Positions 9,213-18,500 of a DNA stretch of 64,000 nt are shown here, in pieces. Position numbers and translations under genes: made by a program. The notes beneath the pieces were generated by a model, which was not told the DNA's origin, searched no databases, and saw only the letters and a list, made by a program, of their open reading frames with translations. Origin of the DNA: Pseudonocardia alaniniphila. Lineage in GTDB: Bacteria > Actinomycetota > Actinomycetes > Mycobacteriales > Pseudonocardiaceae. The stretch spans positions 1 to 64,000 of the forward strand of contig NZ_JAKXMK010000038.1 of NCBI RefSeq assembly GCF_022524485.1, read 5' to 3'. Every line of letters starts with the position of its first letter. The first letter of the stretch is position 1.

Positions 9213-9865
9213 CGCAGCACGTCTCGCGCACCGACCACGACGGCTACACCGGCGCCGACCACCCGGAGAACGTCGCCGATCCGCGCTCAGGCCACGACAT
9301 GGCAGTCGACGGCACCCGCCGCGGTACGGCCCACGACAGCGACCTGGGCGCCGACCGCACGGCAGCCGGGGCCGACCCGCGCGGTGGGTACGACGCCGAC
9401 CGCGGCGCGGACCATGACGGCACGATCGGCACTGGCCGCGCGACTTCCGTCCCCGGCACCCGTGGCGACCAGGACATGGCGGCTCACGACCTCGGCCACG
9501 ACACGCACCGCGGGACCGGCCAGGTCGCTACGCACCGACAGGTCGATCACCCGCAGGCGCAATCGTCTCCCCACGCCGATGGCCCCGGCGAATCCGATCG
9601 CGAGCCCCTCGTCCCGCAGCAGCGAGCCACCGAGTACGGCCGCCGCTGGGACGCGGTGAAGGGCGGATTCGTCGACGAACCGCGACATGCCGTCGCCGAA
9701 GCCGATCAGATCGTGGCCGAACTGCTCGAGGAACTGCAGAAGTTGTTCCACGACCAGCGCCGCGACATCGAGCACGGTATCGAAGCAGAATCCACGTCGA
9801 CCGAGGACCTGCGAATGGCCCTGCGCCGATACAGCAGCTTCTTCGCGCGGCTGCTCTCGGTCTGA
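9209..9865 (+). CDS. GFVD-domain protein B with disordered N-terminus
   Basis: A 218-residue protein. The first 130 residues are low-complexity, rich in Asp, His, Gly, Thr and Arg (repeating DHD, GADR, RGT-type units) and probably disordered. The C-terminal 85 residues form a helical domain with WDAVKGGFVDEPRHAVAEAD, plainly homologous to the domain of the preceding protein, then helices ending at FFARLLSV. It has no membrane helix, so it may pair with the anchored partner through the shared domain (inference). Its ATG overlaps the upstream stop. A strong hairpin follows 26 bases after the stop. Confidence 0.7.
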   Translation: MTQHVSRTDHDGYTGADHPENVADPRSGHDMAVDGTRRGTAHDSDLGADRTAAGADPRGGYDADRGADHDGTIGTGRATSVPGTRGDQDMAAHDLGHDTHRGTGQVATHRQVDHPQAQSSPHADGPGESDREPLVPQQRATEYGRRWDAVKGGFVDEPRHAVAEADQIVAELLEELQKLFHDQRRDIEHGIEAESTSTEDLRMALRRYSSFFARLLSV

Positions 9866-9890
9866 CCTACAGGGATCGCCCACTCGCACG

Positions 9891-9936
9891 AACCGACGGT
9901 GGTGACCAGGAACTGTACTGGCCACCACCGTCGGTT
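9891..9936. terminator. Bidirectional hairpin terminator
   Basis: Two 19-base arms (9891-9909 and 9918-9936) pair with one mismatch around an 8-base loop. The hairpin lies between convergent genes, 25 bases after one stop and 34 bases from the other. A short T run follows the right arm, so termination on both strands is likely. Confidence 0.85.
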
Positions 9937-9970
9937 TCGCATGAATTTATGCGATCCCGCCTCTGATGAT

Positions 9971-10882
9971 TCACTCCTGTCGTGCTGAATCCAACGACCG
10001 CAACAAATCGGCAAGACCGCCGGCAGCCCGGCCATGCAGCCTGGCGCTCGTGCGCACAGGCTCGGTGGTGGGACACGTGAGCCGGTATCCGGCCTCGTCG
10101 AGTCGCCGCCACAAGCCGTGGTCCTCGCCGGGCCCGTCCTTCGGAAATCCCCCGACGGCGACATAGGCGTCGGCCCGCATCCCCAGGTTGGCGCCGTAGA
10201 CGTGCATGTGCCGATCGCCGTCCAGACGGTCGCCGACGAGCGCGTGGTACTGCTGCTGCGCCGCGATCGAGAGACGGTTTCCCCCGCTGAGATCCGCCAG
10301 CCCGGCAACGCCACACACCCCGGCCCCGGCGTGCCGCAGGTGCGCGAGGGCCCAGTCCGGCGGCACCGTGGTGTCGGCATCGGTGTGCAGGAGCCATGTG
10401 GCGTCGAGCCGGTGGGGACGAAGCCGCTCGAGAGTCAGCCGAACGCCCAGGTCGCGGACGGCGCCCACGCCCGAACCCGCCACGACGTGCGGCTGTCGTA
10501 CAGACGGGGCACCACCTGCACCAGACCAGCGCCCCGAGCGCAGATCCGTCGGCACCGACCTGGTGCCCGGCACCACGATCCGGCCGGCTGAGGGGATCGT
10601 GCGCCCGCCATGCCCGGGCCCGGGTGCGTCGACCGCCCGCCGGACGCCGGACGCCGCGATGCTCACGGCCGCTGCTGCGGGCCAGTGCCGCACCAACTCG
10701 TCGACGAGTGCGGGCGTCTCGTCCGTGCAACGGTCGAGCACCACGGTGACCGCCGTCGTGATGCCGTTCGCCAGTTTGTCGATCGCTGCGCGGACGCTGC
10801 GCAGGCACGCGCCGATCCGTTCCTGCTCGTCACGCGCAGGAACGACCACCCCGACCGCGGCGATCCGGCACCACCTGTTCAC
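9971..10882 (-). CDS. Family 2 glycosyltransferase
   Basis: A 303-residue GT-A fold glycosyltransferase. It opens with VGVVVPARDEQERIGACL, the nucleotide-sugar site; LLHTDADTTVPPDW near residue 160 holds the DxD metal motif; GANLGMRADAYVAVGGFP and GEDHGLWRRL follow, with the ED base typical of the family. No membrane segment is present. The GTG start at 10882 overlaps the stop of the deacetylase/methyltransferase gene (GTGA), making this the last member of a three-gene translationally coupled unit. Donor and acceptor are unknown; context suggests it modifies the product of the PIG-L/methyltransferase partner. Confidence 0.85.
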   Translation of the reverse strand: MNRWCRIAAVGVVVPARDEQERIGACLRSVRAAIDKLANGITTAVTVVLDRCTDETPALVDELVRHWPAAAAVSIAASGVRRAVDAPGPGHGGRTIPSAGRIVVPGTRSVPTDLRSGRWSGAGGAPSVRQPHVVAGSGVGAVRDLGVRLTLERLRPHRLDATWLLHTDADTTVPPDWALAHLRHAGAGVCGVAGLADLSGGNRLSIAAQQQYHALVGDRLDGDRHMHVYGANLGMRADAYVAVGGFPKDGPGEDHGLWRRLDEAGYRLTCPTTEPVRTSARLHGRAAGGLADLLRSLDSARQE

Positions 10883-12228
10883 CTGCGCCGCAGAACGTGC
10901 AGAAGGAACTCCTCGTCGGTGTGCTCCACCAGGACGTCGAGCTCGGGACGCGCGGACAGCAGCCGATGGGTGGCACCGGCATCCCGCGGAGCTTCGGGCG
11001 GCCAGCCGCGCCAGTGGACCACGACGATGTCCGCACCGGGTTCCAGTGCCACCAGCGTGCGATCCACAGTGGCTGCCAACGTGGAGTCGTCGAGGTAGTA
11101 GAGGACCTCGCTGAACACGGCGAGATCCAGGGCCTGTGCCGGCACCGCCTCGGGCAACGCGGCGGACGTGACCTGAACCCCCTGTGCGGAGCGGCACAGC
11201 TCCCGAGCGCGCTCGGCGGCCGCCGGAACGGGATCGGACGCGAGCACCTGATCACACCGGCCGGCGATCTCCAGGGTGAGCTCACCCGTGCCGCAGCCCG
11301 GCTCGAAGGCGAGGCGGTAACGATCCCGAGGCAGGCTCGCGAGCACGACAGAACGCTTGCGCCGCTCGTACCAGGAATCCGCGCGCCATGGATCCTTGCC
11401 CTCGGCGTAGAGAGCGGCGAACCGTTCGATCGGAGCCGACTCGACACGCGGCTCCCGGAACAGCAGGTCGGTGTCGCGATCGACATGATCGAGCAGTCCG
11501 GCGGCGAGAACCGGTGGCGAGCCGTCCGGCCCCGGCTCCACCTGCGACGCGAAGCACCGGACGGCCCGTCGGCGCGCCGTGCGTGCCGCCTCGTCGAGCG
11601 GCACGACTCGCGCTCGCTCCCATGGCACGGACGGGTCGGCCGGATCGGTCCACGCCCAGGTCCAGATCGGATAGGACCACCCGTGCGCCGAGACCGGCGC
11701 CACGGCAGCAGCGGCGTTGCCTACCGCTCGATGGTCGGGGTGCGGGTCGGCGGGCCACGGCGCCAGATAGGCATCGGCATCCGCCAGCACGCGTTGGAGC
11801 GCCTCCCGCAGGTCGTCGCCGTGCGCATCCAGAGCGGAGTCCGGCAACCCGAGCCACTGCACCGTGATCTCGCCCAACGCCTGCGCCTGCAGCGCCGCGG
11901 CCAGCTCTGCCCGGCGGATCACCCCGAGCTCGCGCCGGGCCACGTCACCGAGCCCCGGGTAGGCGGCCTCGCCGTCGGTGGCCACGACAAGTGTGATCAC
12001 CGCGCCTGCCCTGTGCAGGGCACGCAGCGCGCCACCGGCACCGAGGGTCTCGTCGTCCGGATGCGCGGCCACGACCACCACACGCCCGTGCGCGGCGGCA
12101 TCGAAGGGTGGCGGACGGCGCTTCTCGATCATCCGACTCCACGCGGACAGCGCGGTAATCGGTCGCACCTGTGCCGCCGCCGTCGACCGGTCGCGAACGG
12201 CCGGAGACGACTGATGCGCGGCGCTCAT
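10879..12228 (-). CDS. Bifunctional PIG-L deacetylase / SAM-dependent methyltransferase
   Basis: A 449-residue fusion. Residues about 45-230 form a PIG-L/LmbE deacetylase: AHPDDE at 54-59 and HPDH further on are the zinc ligands; this family removes acetyl from N-acetylglucosamine-type sugars (as MshB does). Residues about 255-449 form a NodS-like class I methyltransferase with the SAM motif FEPGCGTGELT and ending FLLHVLRRR. Overlaps of four bases with both neighbours couple it to an acyl-CoA dehydrogenase-like gene and a glycosyltransferase. Together they suggest synthesis of an N-modified, methylated glycoside; the product is not known. Confidence 0.9.
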   Translation of the reverse strand: MSAAHQSSPAVRDRSTAAAQVRPITALSAWSRMIEKRRPPPFDAAAHGRVVVVAAHPDDETLGAGGALRALHRAGAVITLVVATDGEAAYPGLGDVARRELGVIRRAELAAALQAQALGEITVQWLGLPDSALDAHGDDLREALQRVLADADAYLAPWPADPHPDHRAVGNAAAAVAPVSAHGWSYPIWTWAWTDPADPSVPWERARVVPLDEAARTARRRAVRCFASQVEPGPDGSPPVLAAGLLDHVDRDTDLLFREPRVESAPIERFAALYAEGKDPWRADSWYERRKRSVVLASLPRDRYRLAFEPGCGTGELTLEIAGRCDQVLASDPVPAAAERARELCRSAQGVQVTSAALPEAVPAQALDLAVFSEVLYYLDDSTLAATVDRTLVALEPGADIVVVHWRGWPPEAPRDAGATHRLLSARPELDVLVEHTDEEFLLHVLRRR

Positions 12229-13229
12229 CGGGCGCCCCGCATCGCCAGCACGCTCGCGCCGAGCGCCGCATGGTCGCGCTCGCCGTGATGCTGCCGGATG
12301 TAGAGCGACAGATCCGCCAGCGCCTGAGCGAGATCCCCGTCGCGGCTGAGTGCCGCCGCGCCGACCATCCGTGGAACACGCTCGACGACCTCGCGCGCGG
12401 CCCGCTCGACCGCGCAGCGCACTACGGCGAGGCTGCCCGTGTGATCAGCGTCCGGTGCGGCGTCGAGTGCGTCGGCCGTGCGCAGCAGCAAAGCGGATGC
12501 GGCCTCCATCAGGGCGTGCAGCTCGCCGAGATGGGCGAGCTGGTGGGGATCGGCGGACGAGCGCAGACAGGCGATGGCACGGTCGAGCAGGCCGGCCGCA
12601 CCACCCCACCACACCGCTGCCACGCCTCCACCGCCCGCGGCGAACCCCGGCCGGGTGGTGTACCAGCCTGCCGGGCCGATCAGCGCGTCGAGCGACACCG
12701 GGACACTGTCGAACCGGACGTCGACGGTGTCGGCCGCGGCCATCGCCGCAGTGGCCCACGTGTCCGGCTCGGGTACGAGCCCGGGCTGATCGACGGCGAT
12801 CTCGACGAGCACGCGGCCGTCGGCCGGCTCGGGTGCGTCGGCCACGACGAGCGCGCGGTCGATCGTGTGCGCCCCCGAGCAGAACCGGACGGTGCCGTGC
12901 AGCGCCAATCCGTCGTCGGACCGGACGAGGCGGGCGCCGGTGCCGCCGGATCGCGAGGCCCACACGCCGTAGAGCGCCTCGGAGCGAGCCTGCCGCGCCG
13001 CTTCGGCCAGGATCGCCACGGCGTCGGTGTGGCCTTCCACGAGCCGGGCCAACCCGAGATCGCGCCTGCCCCATCCGGCAAGACCCAACCACCGCGCGGC
13101 CGTACGCCCTCCCGACGGAAGCGGCAGCTCGAGTTCTCCGGCGGACAGCAGCCCGCGCAGCTCGCCCTCCACAAGTGCGACGTCGCCGAGATGGCCTTCC
13201 CGCCGTCGCGCATTCACCATCGCTCGCAC
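12225..13229 (-). CDS. Acyl-CoA dehydrogenase-like flavoprotein
   Basis: A 334-residue protein of the acyl-CoA dehydrogenase fold. The middle beta domain (LHGTVRFCSGAHTIDRALVVAD, residues about 110-170) and the C-terminal helical bundle are visible. It is shorter than the usual 380-400 residues because most of the N-terminal helical domain is reduced. The usual catalytic Glu region is not identifiable, so it may act as an N- or C-oxygenase or dehydrogenase on a non-CoA substrate. GTG 13229 or ATG 13220 can serve as start. Its stop overlaps the PIG-L/methyltransferase start by ATGA; it is the first gene of the unit. Confidence 0.8.
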   Translation of the reverse strand: MRAMVNARRREGHLGDVALVEGELRGLLSAGELELPLPSGGRTAARWLGLAGWGRRDLGLARLVEGHTDAVAILAEAARQARSEALYGVWASRSGGTGARLVRSDDGLALHGTVRFCSGAHTIDRALVVADAPEPADGRVLVEIAVDQPGLVPEPDTWATAAMAAADTVDVRFDSVPVSLDALIGPAGWYTTRPGFAAGGGGVAAVWWGGAAGLLDRAIACLRSSADPHQLAHLGELHALMEAASALLLRTADALDAAPDADHTGSLAVVRCAVERAAREVVERVPRMVGAAALSRDGDLAQALADLSLYIRQHHGERDHAALGASVLAMRGAR

Positions 13230-13481
13230 GACGATCTCTTACCCCAGCTCAGGCAGCCCAATCCTCAGCGGACCGCGCCCCGTCCTGTTGGAGCGAGGCC
13301 TGTCGCAGCTCCAGCGGGACGAGAGGGCGCGTCGGTCCGGATCGATTGGATGGGCGTGCCGTTCGTGCGGTGGGAACGGGCTTCGGGAAACCGAGCGAGC
13401 GTGCGTTCGTGCAGATCTGTCGGGTGGGCGGGCCGTTCGTTTCGGGGGTGGCTCGGGCTCGGCGGCGTAGAGTCCCCCTGC

Positions 13482-13904
13482 ATGGACGCGGCGACGCGCG
13501 TGCTCGTCCTGGCCAATCGGACGGCGGATTCCCCCCGGCTGGTCGCGCAGCTTCTCGCCCGCCACACCCGGGGCCCGATCGCCGTGACGCTGCTTGCTCC
13601 CGCAGCGTGGGAGATCCAGGACCCACACGGAGGCACGGAGTCTGCGTGGCGGCGGCTGCGAGCGGCCCAGAAACTTCTGCAAGCCGACGGGATAGAGGTC
13701 TGCTGCAAGATCGGCGATCCGGACCCGATGACCGCGTTCGAGCGCGAATGGCAAGCCGGCCGCTACGACGAGATCGTCGTCTCCACCCTCCCGAGATACC
13801 TGTCGAGATGGCTTCGCGTCGACCTGCCCCACCGGATCAGGAAAGCCGCCGACGTCCCTGTCACGCACGTCATCGCCTCTCCTGAGCCGGCGGACGTGGG
13901 CTGA
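13482..13904 (+). CDS. Universal stress protein-like (UspA fold)
   Basis: A 140-residue single-domain protein. The opening RVLVLANRTADSPRLVAQL, the middle DPMTAFEREWQAGRYDEIVVST and the end ADVPVTHVIA have the alternating beta/alpha pattern of UspA nucleotide-binding proteins, though the canonical GxxGxxxxS ATP motif is replaced by STLPRYLSRWLR. ATG 13482 fits the family N-terminus; no strong ribosome site is obvious. It is divergent from the acyl-CoA dehydrogenase-like unit with 252 bases between, and convergent with the VOC gene, 31 bases apart. Role is probably a stress-related regulatory one, not determinable here. Confidence 0.72.
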   Translation: MDAATRVLVLANRTADSPRLVAQLLARHTRGPIAVTLLAPAAWEIQDPHGGTESAWRRLRAAQKLLQADGIEVCCKIGDPDPMTAFEREWQAGRYDEIVVSTLPRYLSRWLRVDLPHRIRKAADVPVTHVIASPEPADVG

Positions 13905-13935
13905 GCCGAGCGCAGCCCTCGACCTGTTCAGCCGA

Positions 13936-14397
13936 TCAGTCCAGGCAGAACTCGTTGCCCTCGGGGTCGGTCATCACGATGAAGCCGGCGCTCATCGGGG
14001 GAGCAGGCTCGTCGCGACGCACCCGCGTCGCTCCCAGCGCGACGAGCCGGTCGCACTCGACCTCCAGCGCCGCCATCCGCTCGTCTCCCTGCAGTCCGGG
14101 GGCCGCACGGACGTCGAGGTGGAGGCGGTTCTTGGCGGTCTTGTCCTCCGGCACCTGCTGGAAGAACAGCCGTGGACCGTGCCCGTCCGGGTCCTCGACG
14201 GCCGATCTCGTGTTGCGCTGCTCCACCGGTACGCCGATCCGCGCGAGGAAGTCGTCCCAGGCGGCCAGGGGGTCGGCGCCCTCGGGCAGGTCGGCTCCGG
14301 GCGGGCCGGGGTGGACGTAGCCCAGCGCGTCGCGCCAGAAGGACGACAGCGCCCGCGGGTCGTGGGCGTCGAAGGTGACCTGGATGTGACGGCTCAT
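13936..14397 (-). CDS. VOC superfamily (glyoxalase-like) protein
   Basis: A 153-residue vicinal-oxygen-chelate protein with the paired beta-alpha-beta modules: HIQVTFDAHDPRALSSFWRDALGY at the start and MTDPEGNEFCLD at the end, both hallmark segments. RLHLDVRA near residue 92 opens the second module. Such proteins include glyoxalases, dioxygenases and antibiotic-binding proteins; the actual substrate is not evident. ATG 14397 is preferred, as it gives the expected N-terminus. It is transcribed divergently from a WYL regulator, a recurrent actinomycete pairing, with an inverted repeat between them. Confidence 0.85.
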   Translation of the reverse strand: MSRHIQVTFDAHDPRALSSFWRDALGYVHPGPPGADLPEGADPLAAWDDFLARIGVPVEQRNTRSAVEDPDGHGPRLFFQQVPEDKTAKNRLHLDVRAAPGLQGDERMAALEVECDRLVALGATRVRRDEPAPPMSAGFIVMTDPEGNEFCLD

Positions 14398-14436
14398 CGC
14401 GTCTTCTCGCTTCGCATGGAGCCACCCTGACACGCC

Positions 14437-14459
14437 TAGCGGACAGGATCGGTCCGCTA
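14437..14459. promoter_or_regulatory. Inverted repeat, candidate operator of the WYL regulator
   Basis: TAGCGGAC and GTCCGCTA form perfect 8-base arms separated by 7 bases, in the 81-base gap between the divergent VOC and WYL genes. Position and symmetry fit an operator controlling both promoters; binding by the WYL protein is inference. Confidence 0.55.
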
Positions 14460-14478
14460 TCTCTGGCAGGCTTGCGAC

Positions 14479-15474
14479 ATGGCCGTGGCAGGCGGTGACG
14501 AGCGGGGTACGACGGAGCGAGTGCTCACCCTGCTCGGGCTGCTGCAGCAGCGCCCGGTCTGGACCGGCCCCGAACTCGCCGGCCGGCTCGGGGTCACGCC
14601 GCGCACGGTCCGGCGTGACGTCGAGCGGCTGCGCACGCTCGGCTATCCGGTGCATGCCAGCCAGGGTGTCGGCGGCGGCTACCAGCTCGGCCCAGGTCAG
14701 GACCTGCCGCCGCTGCTTCTCGACGACGAGGAGGCGATCGCCACCGCGGTGTCGCTGCTCGCCGGCGCGGGTGGCGCGGTCGCCGGTGCCGACGACGCCG
14801 CGCTCCGGGCGCTGACCAAGCTCGACCGGGTGCTGCCCGTCCGGCTGCGGCACGAGGTGCGCACGCTCTCCCGCTCGGTGGAATCCTTCGGCGGAGGCCG
14901 CACGCCGGTCGACCCCGAGGTGCTCATGACGCTGGCCAGAGCCTGCCACGACGAGGTCGAGGCCGGCTTCGACTACCCGTCCGGGAGCGAGGTGCGACGG
15001 CGGCAGGTCGAGCCCTACCGCCTGGTCGCTTCCGACCGTCGCTGGTACCTCTTCGCCTACGACCTCGATCGCGCGGACTGGCGCAGCTTCCGCGTCGACC
15101 GGATGACTGATGTGTCGCCGCGGACCTGGTCCTTCCGCCGGCGCGCGGCGCCCGACGCGGCGACGTACGTGCAGGAGGGAGTGGCGAGTCGGGTCTACCG
15201 GCACCAGGCGCGCTTCCTCGTGCACGCGTCGGCCGACACGGTGCGCGCGCAGATTCCGGCGTCGGCGGCCGTCGTCCGGCGGCGAGACAGCGAGCTCTGC
15301 GAGGTGCTCAGTGGCGCGGGCAGCCTCGATTTCGTGCTCATGCACGTGGTCCTGCTGGGGCACGACTTCGAGGTGCTCGACCCTCCGGAGCTCCGGGGAC
15401 GCTGTCGCGCGCTGGCGGAGAGACTGCTGGCGGCCGGTGCCGCGGGCTCGCCGGTGCCGGACGTGGAGGAGTGA
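14479..15474 (+). CDS. WYL-domain (YafY-type) transcriptional regulator
   Basis: A 331-residue regulator. Residues about 10-65 form a DeoR/HTH_11 winged helix (TERVLTLLGLLQQRPVWTG, LGVTPRTVRRDVERLRTLGY), followed by the GGGYQL wing. Residues about 140-215 are the WYL domain, with RRWYLFAYDLDRADWRSFRVDRM, and the last 90 residues are the WCX extension. These proteins sense ligands through WYL and usually act on their divergent neighbour, here the VOC protein. ATG 14479 starts 20 bases beyond a perfect inverted repeat. Confidence 0.9.
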   Translation: MAVAGGDERGTTERVLTLLGLLQQRPVWTGPELAGRLGVTPRTVRRDVERLRTLGYPVHASQGVGGGYQLGPGQDLPPLLLDDEEAIATAVSLLAGAGGAVAGADDAALRALTKLDRVLPVRLRHEVRTLSRSVESFGGGRTPVDPEVLMTLARACHDEVEAGFDYPSGSEVRRRQVEPYRLVASDRRWYLFAYDLDRADWRSFRVDRMTDVSPRTWSFRRRAAPDAATYVQEGVASRVYRHQARFLVHASADTVRAQIPASAAVVRRRDSELCEVLSGAGSLDFVLMHVVLLGHDFEVLDPPELRGRCRALAERLLAAGAAGSPVPDVEE

Positions 15475-15507
15475 TGAGCCGCCACCGCGCCGGCGCTTCC
15501 CGGCCGG

Positions 15508-18500
15508 TCAGCCGGAGTTCGGGTGGGCAGGAGGCAGCGGGAGTTCGGCGCTCAGGGTGGTTCCTGCGCCGGGCGTGGTGTGAATCGAGAGGTGTCCACC
15601 GAGTGCCTCGGCCCGGTCGGTGAGTCCGACCAAGCCGGTTCCGCGGGTGGGGTCGGCGCCGCCTCGGCCGTCGTCGCGCACACAGACCCGCAGCACGGTG
15701 CCCGTGTCGCCTTCGGTGGTGTCGATGGTGACGTGGACGCTGGTGGCGTGCGCGTGTTTGGCGACGTTGGTCAGGGCTTCGGCGACCAGGTAGTAAGCGG
15801 CGGTCTCGATCTGTTCCGGGAGCCGGCCGTCGGTGTGGATGTCCATTTCGACCGGGACCGGGCAGCGGCCGGCGAGTGTGTGGAGTGCGGGAGGTAGGCC
15901 GCCTTCGGCGAGGAGGGCGGGGTGGATGCCGCGAGCGAGTTCGCGCAACTCGTCGAGTGCGCTGCCGGCGCGGGTGGCCAGGTCGTCGAGCTGGGCGGCC
16001 AGCTCGTCAGCGTCGGGTGGCACCAGCGCCTGTGCGGCGCGGGCTTGCAGAGCGAGGGCGACCAGTTCCTGCTGGGCGCCGTCGTGCAGGTCACGTTCGA
16101 TGCGGCGCCGGGTCTTGTCGGCAGTGGTGACGATGCGGGCGCGCGAGGTGGTGAGCTCGGCGTAGAGCTGGGTGTTGTCCAGGGAGACGGCCAGCTGGCC
16201 TGCAATGAGTATGACCGCGTCGAGTCGTTCGGCGGTGAACGCGGCGCGGATGAGCCGGTTCTCCAGCAGCAGCACGGCACGCAACCTGCCCCGGCTGAGG
16301 ATCGGCACGGCCAGCAGCGAGCAGCAATCCAGGTCGGCGAAGTAGGGGTCACGGGCGAAGCGGTCGTCGCCTGCGGCGTCGGGGACCACCAGCGGTTCCC
16401 CGGTGCGCTGGACGTAACGCAGCACCGACAACGGCACCACATGGTCCTCGGCAGTGCCCGTGACCTGGGCGGCCTTGCTGTCGGGTGCGGGGAGCAGCCA
16501 GTCGTTGCGCTCGGTGTTCCACAGCAGCAGCTGCACGCCGGTGGCACCGGTCATCTCGCTGAGCACCTCGACGACGCGGGCGTGCAGGCGGTCGATGGTG
16601 GTCTCGGAGCTCAAGGCTTGTGAGGCGGACAGGATGCCCAGCAGGTCGAGCGTGCCCGTGGTGACGGTGCCGTGGTGATGCAGCAGATCAGCGGGCTGGT
16701 CACCGTCCTGCCCTGCGGTCGCGTCGGCGTGTGGCCGCAGGGTCGGGTAGGCCCAGTCGAGTTGGTCGACCTTGGCGCTCGCGCCCCAGGCCGCGTAGAG
16801 CTGGCGGGCCTGGGCGAGCAGGTCGCGGCCGGCGTGTTCGAGGCCGCGGGCCAGGTAGAAGCGGGCGGCGCGTTCGGAGATCAGAGCCCGGTGCCAGGGC
16901 CGCGCGCGGCCGGCGACCTCGCGGCGGGCCGCGTCGAAGGCCAGCCCGGCCACCCGGTAGTCGCCCGCCGCCCAGGCCCGCTCGGCTTCGAGCAGCCGCA
17001 GCAGGTGTACGAAGTTGTCCGGGGCATCGGCGGCGCGAGCCGCCAGCCAGCGCATCGTCTCGTCCAGTTCGGACAGCAGAGCGGTGGACTCGTCACCGTG
17101 GCAGACGCGGGCCTGCTCGGCGAGGGCGAGCCCGCGCAGCAGGTGGGCCACGGCACTCGGGTAGGTGCCCAGGGTGGCCGGTAGCGGCATCGCCGCCGCT
17201 GCGGTGTGCTCTATCAGGGCTGCCGAATTGCCGAAGATGGCGGCGACGATCGCGCGGGTGAGATGCGCCCGGAACAACGCGAGCGGGTTGTCGGCGTATC
17301 GATCGGCGGGAACCGCGTCACCGGCTCCGACGAGGAGCTCACCGCGCAGCACGTCGGCCAGCCACCGGTGCCCGGCGAGTGCCTGACCGGTCTGTTCGTT
17401 GCCGGTACGGCGGACGAAGGCCAGCGCCGCCTCCACCTGGTCGATGAGGTGGTCGAGGGTTGGTGTGCAGTCCTGCAGGAGGTAGACGGTCGCGTAGTAG
17501 GCGTAGCCGGCGTACGCGTGGTCGCCCCCGGCTATCAACCCGTCGCGGGCGCGCTGAGCGGCGTGAACACTGTTCTCGATGGGCTCGAACCAGCAGCTCA
17601 GCACGGCGAACATCCAGCGCGCGTGCGAGGTCTCGGGCTCGTACCCGCGAGCTTCGCCGACCTCCAGGAGCCGCCGCAACGCCTGGTATCCGGCGGCGCT
17701 GTCGCCGCGCTGTGCCACGGCGTGGAGGGAGGCGAAGCAGCCTGCGCCGAACAGGGTGCGGCCCGGTCCGTGCTCGATCCAGATCCGCAGACCTTCGAGG
17801 CTCAGCCAGGCGAGCATGGAGTGGTCGGCGAAGTACGCGGTCGGCAGGATCGCGTCGAGGAGGCGGATCGCTGCGAGCAGCCTCGGGTCGGTGATCTCCG
17901 GGCGAGCCAGATCCTCCGCGGCGTCGGTGGCCAGCCACCGGTGCAGATACTCGAACCGCTGGGCGAGTTCCTGGTCGAGCTGGTCTGCCGCCGGCGGGAT
18001 GATGCCGCACTCGCTGAGCGACTCCAGGCCCAGATCGAACGCTTCCCTGAATCGTTCGCGGTGGGTCAGGCTGCGCACCTGCACCGCCGTCGCGTCGGCA
18101 CGTCGGATCGCGTCGGGGCACATCCCCTCGATCGTGCGGTACTCCTCGTCCGCCTCCTCCAGCCGTCCCAGGCTGTACAGGGCCGCGTGGCGGCGGGTGT
18201 GCACCTCCATGAGCGCGGCGGTCTCCTCCGGCTCGATCAGCTGTTGCGCAGCGACCAGCAGCCCGTTCACCAGGGCGCATTCCCCGACCAGCGCCGCTTG
18301 GTCGGCGGCGCGGCGCAGCAGCCGCACCGCACGCTGTCGCTCCCCCGCGTCGGTGACGTCGTCGATCACCGCCAGGTACTGCTCGGCCGCGACCGCGAAC
18401 AGCTGCGGCACCTCGGCCAGGCGCCGGGCCATGGCCAGCTGCAGCGCGCGCCACCGCTGCGAGTCCAGCCCTTCGAGGATGACCTCGCGGGTGCGGTCAT

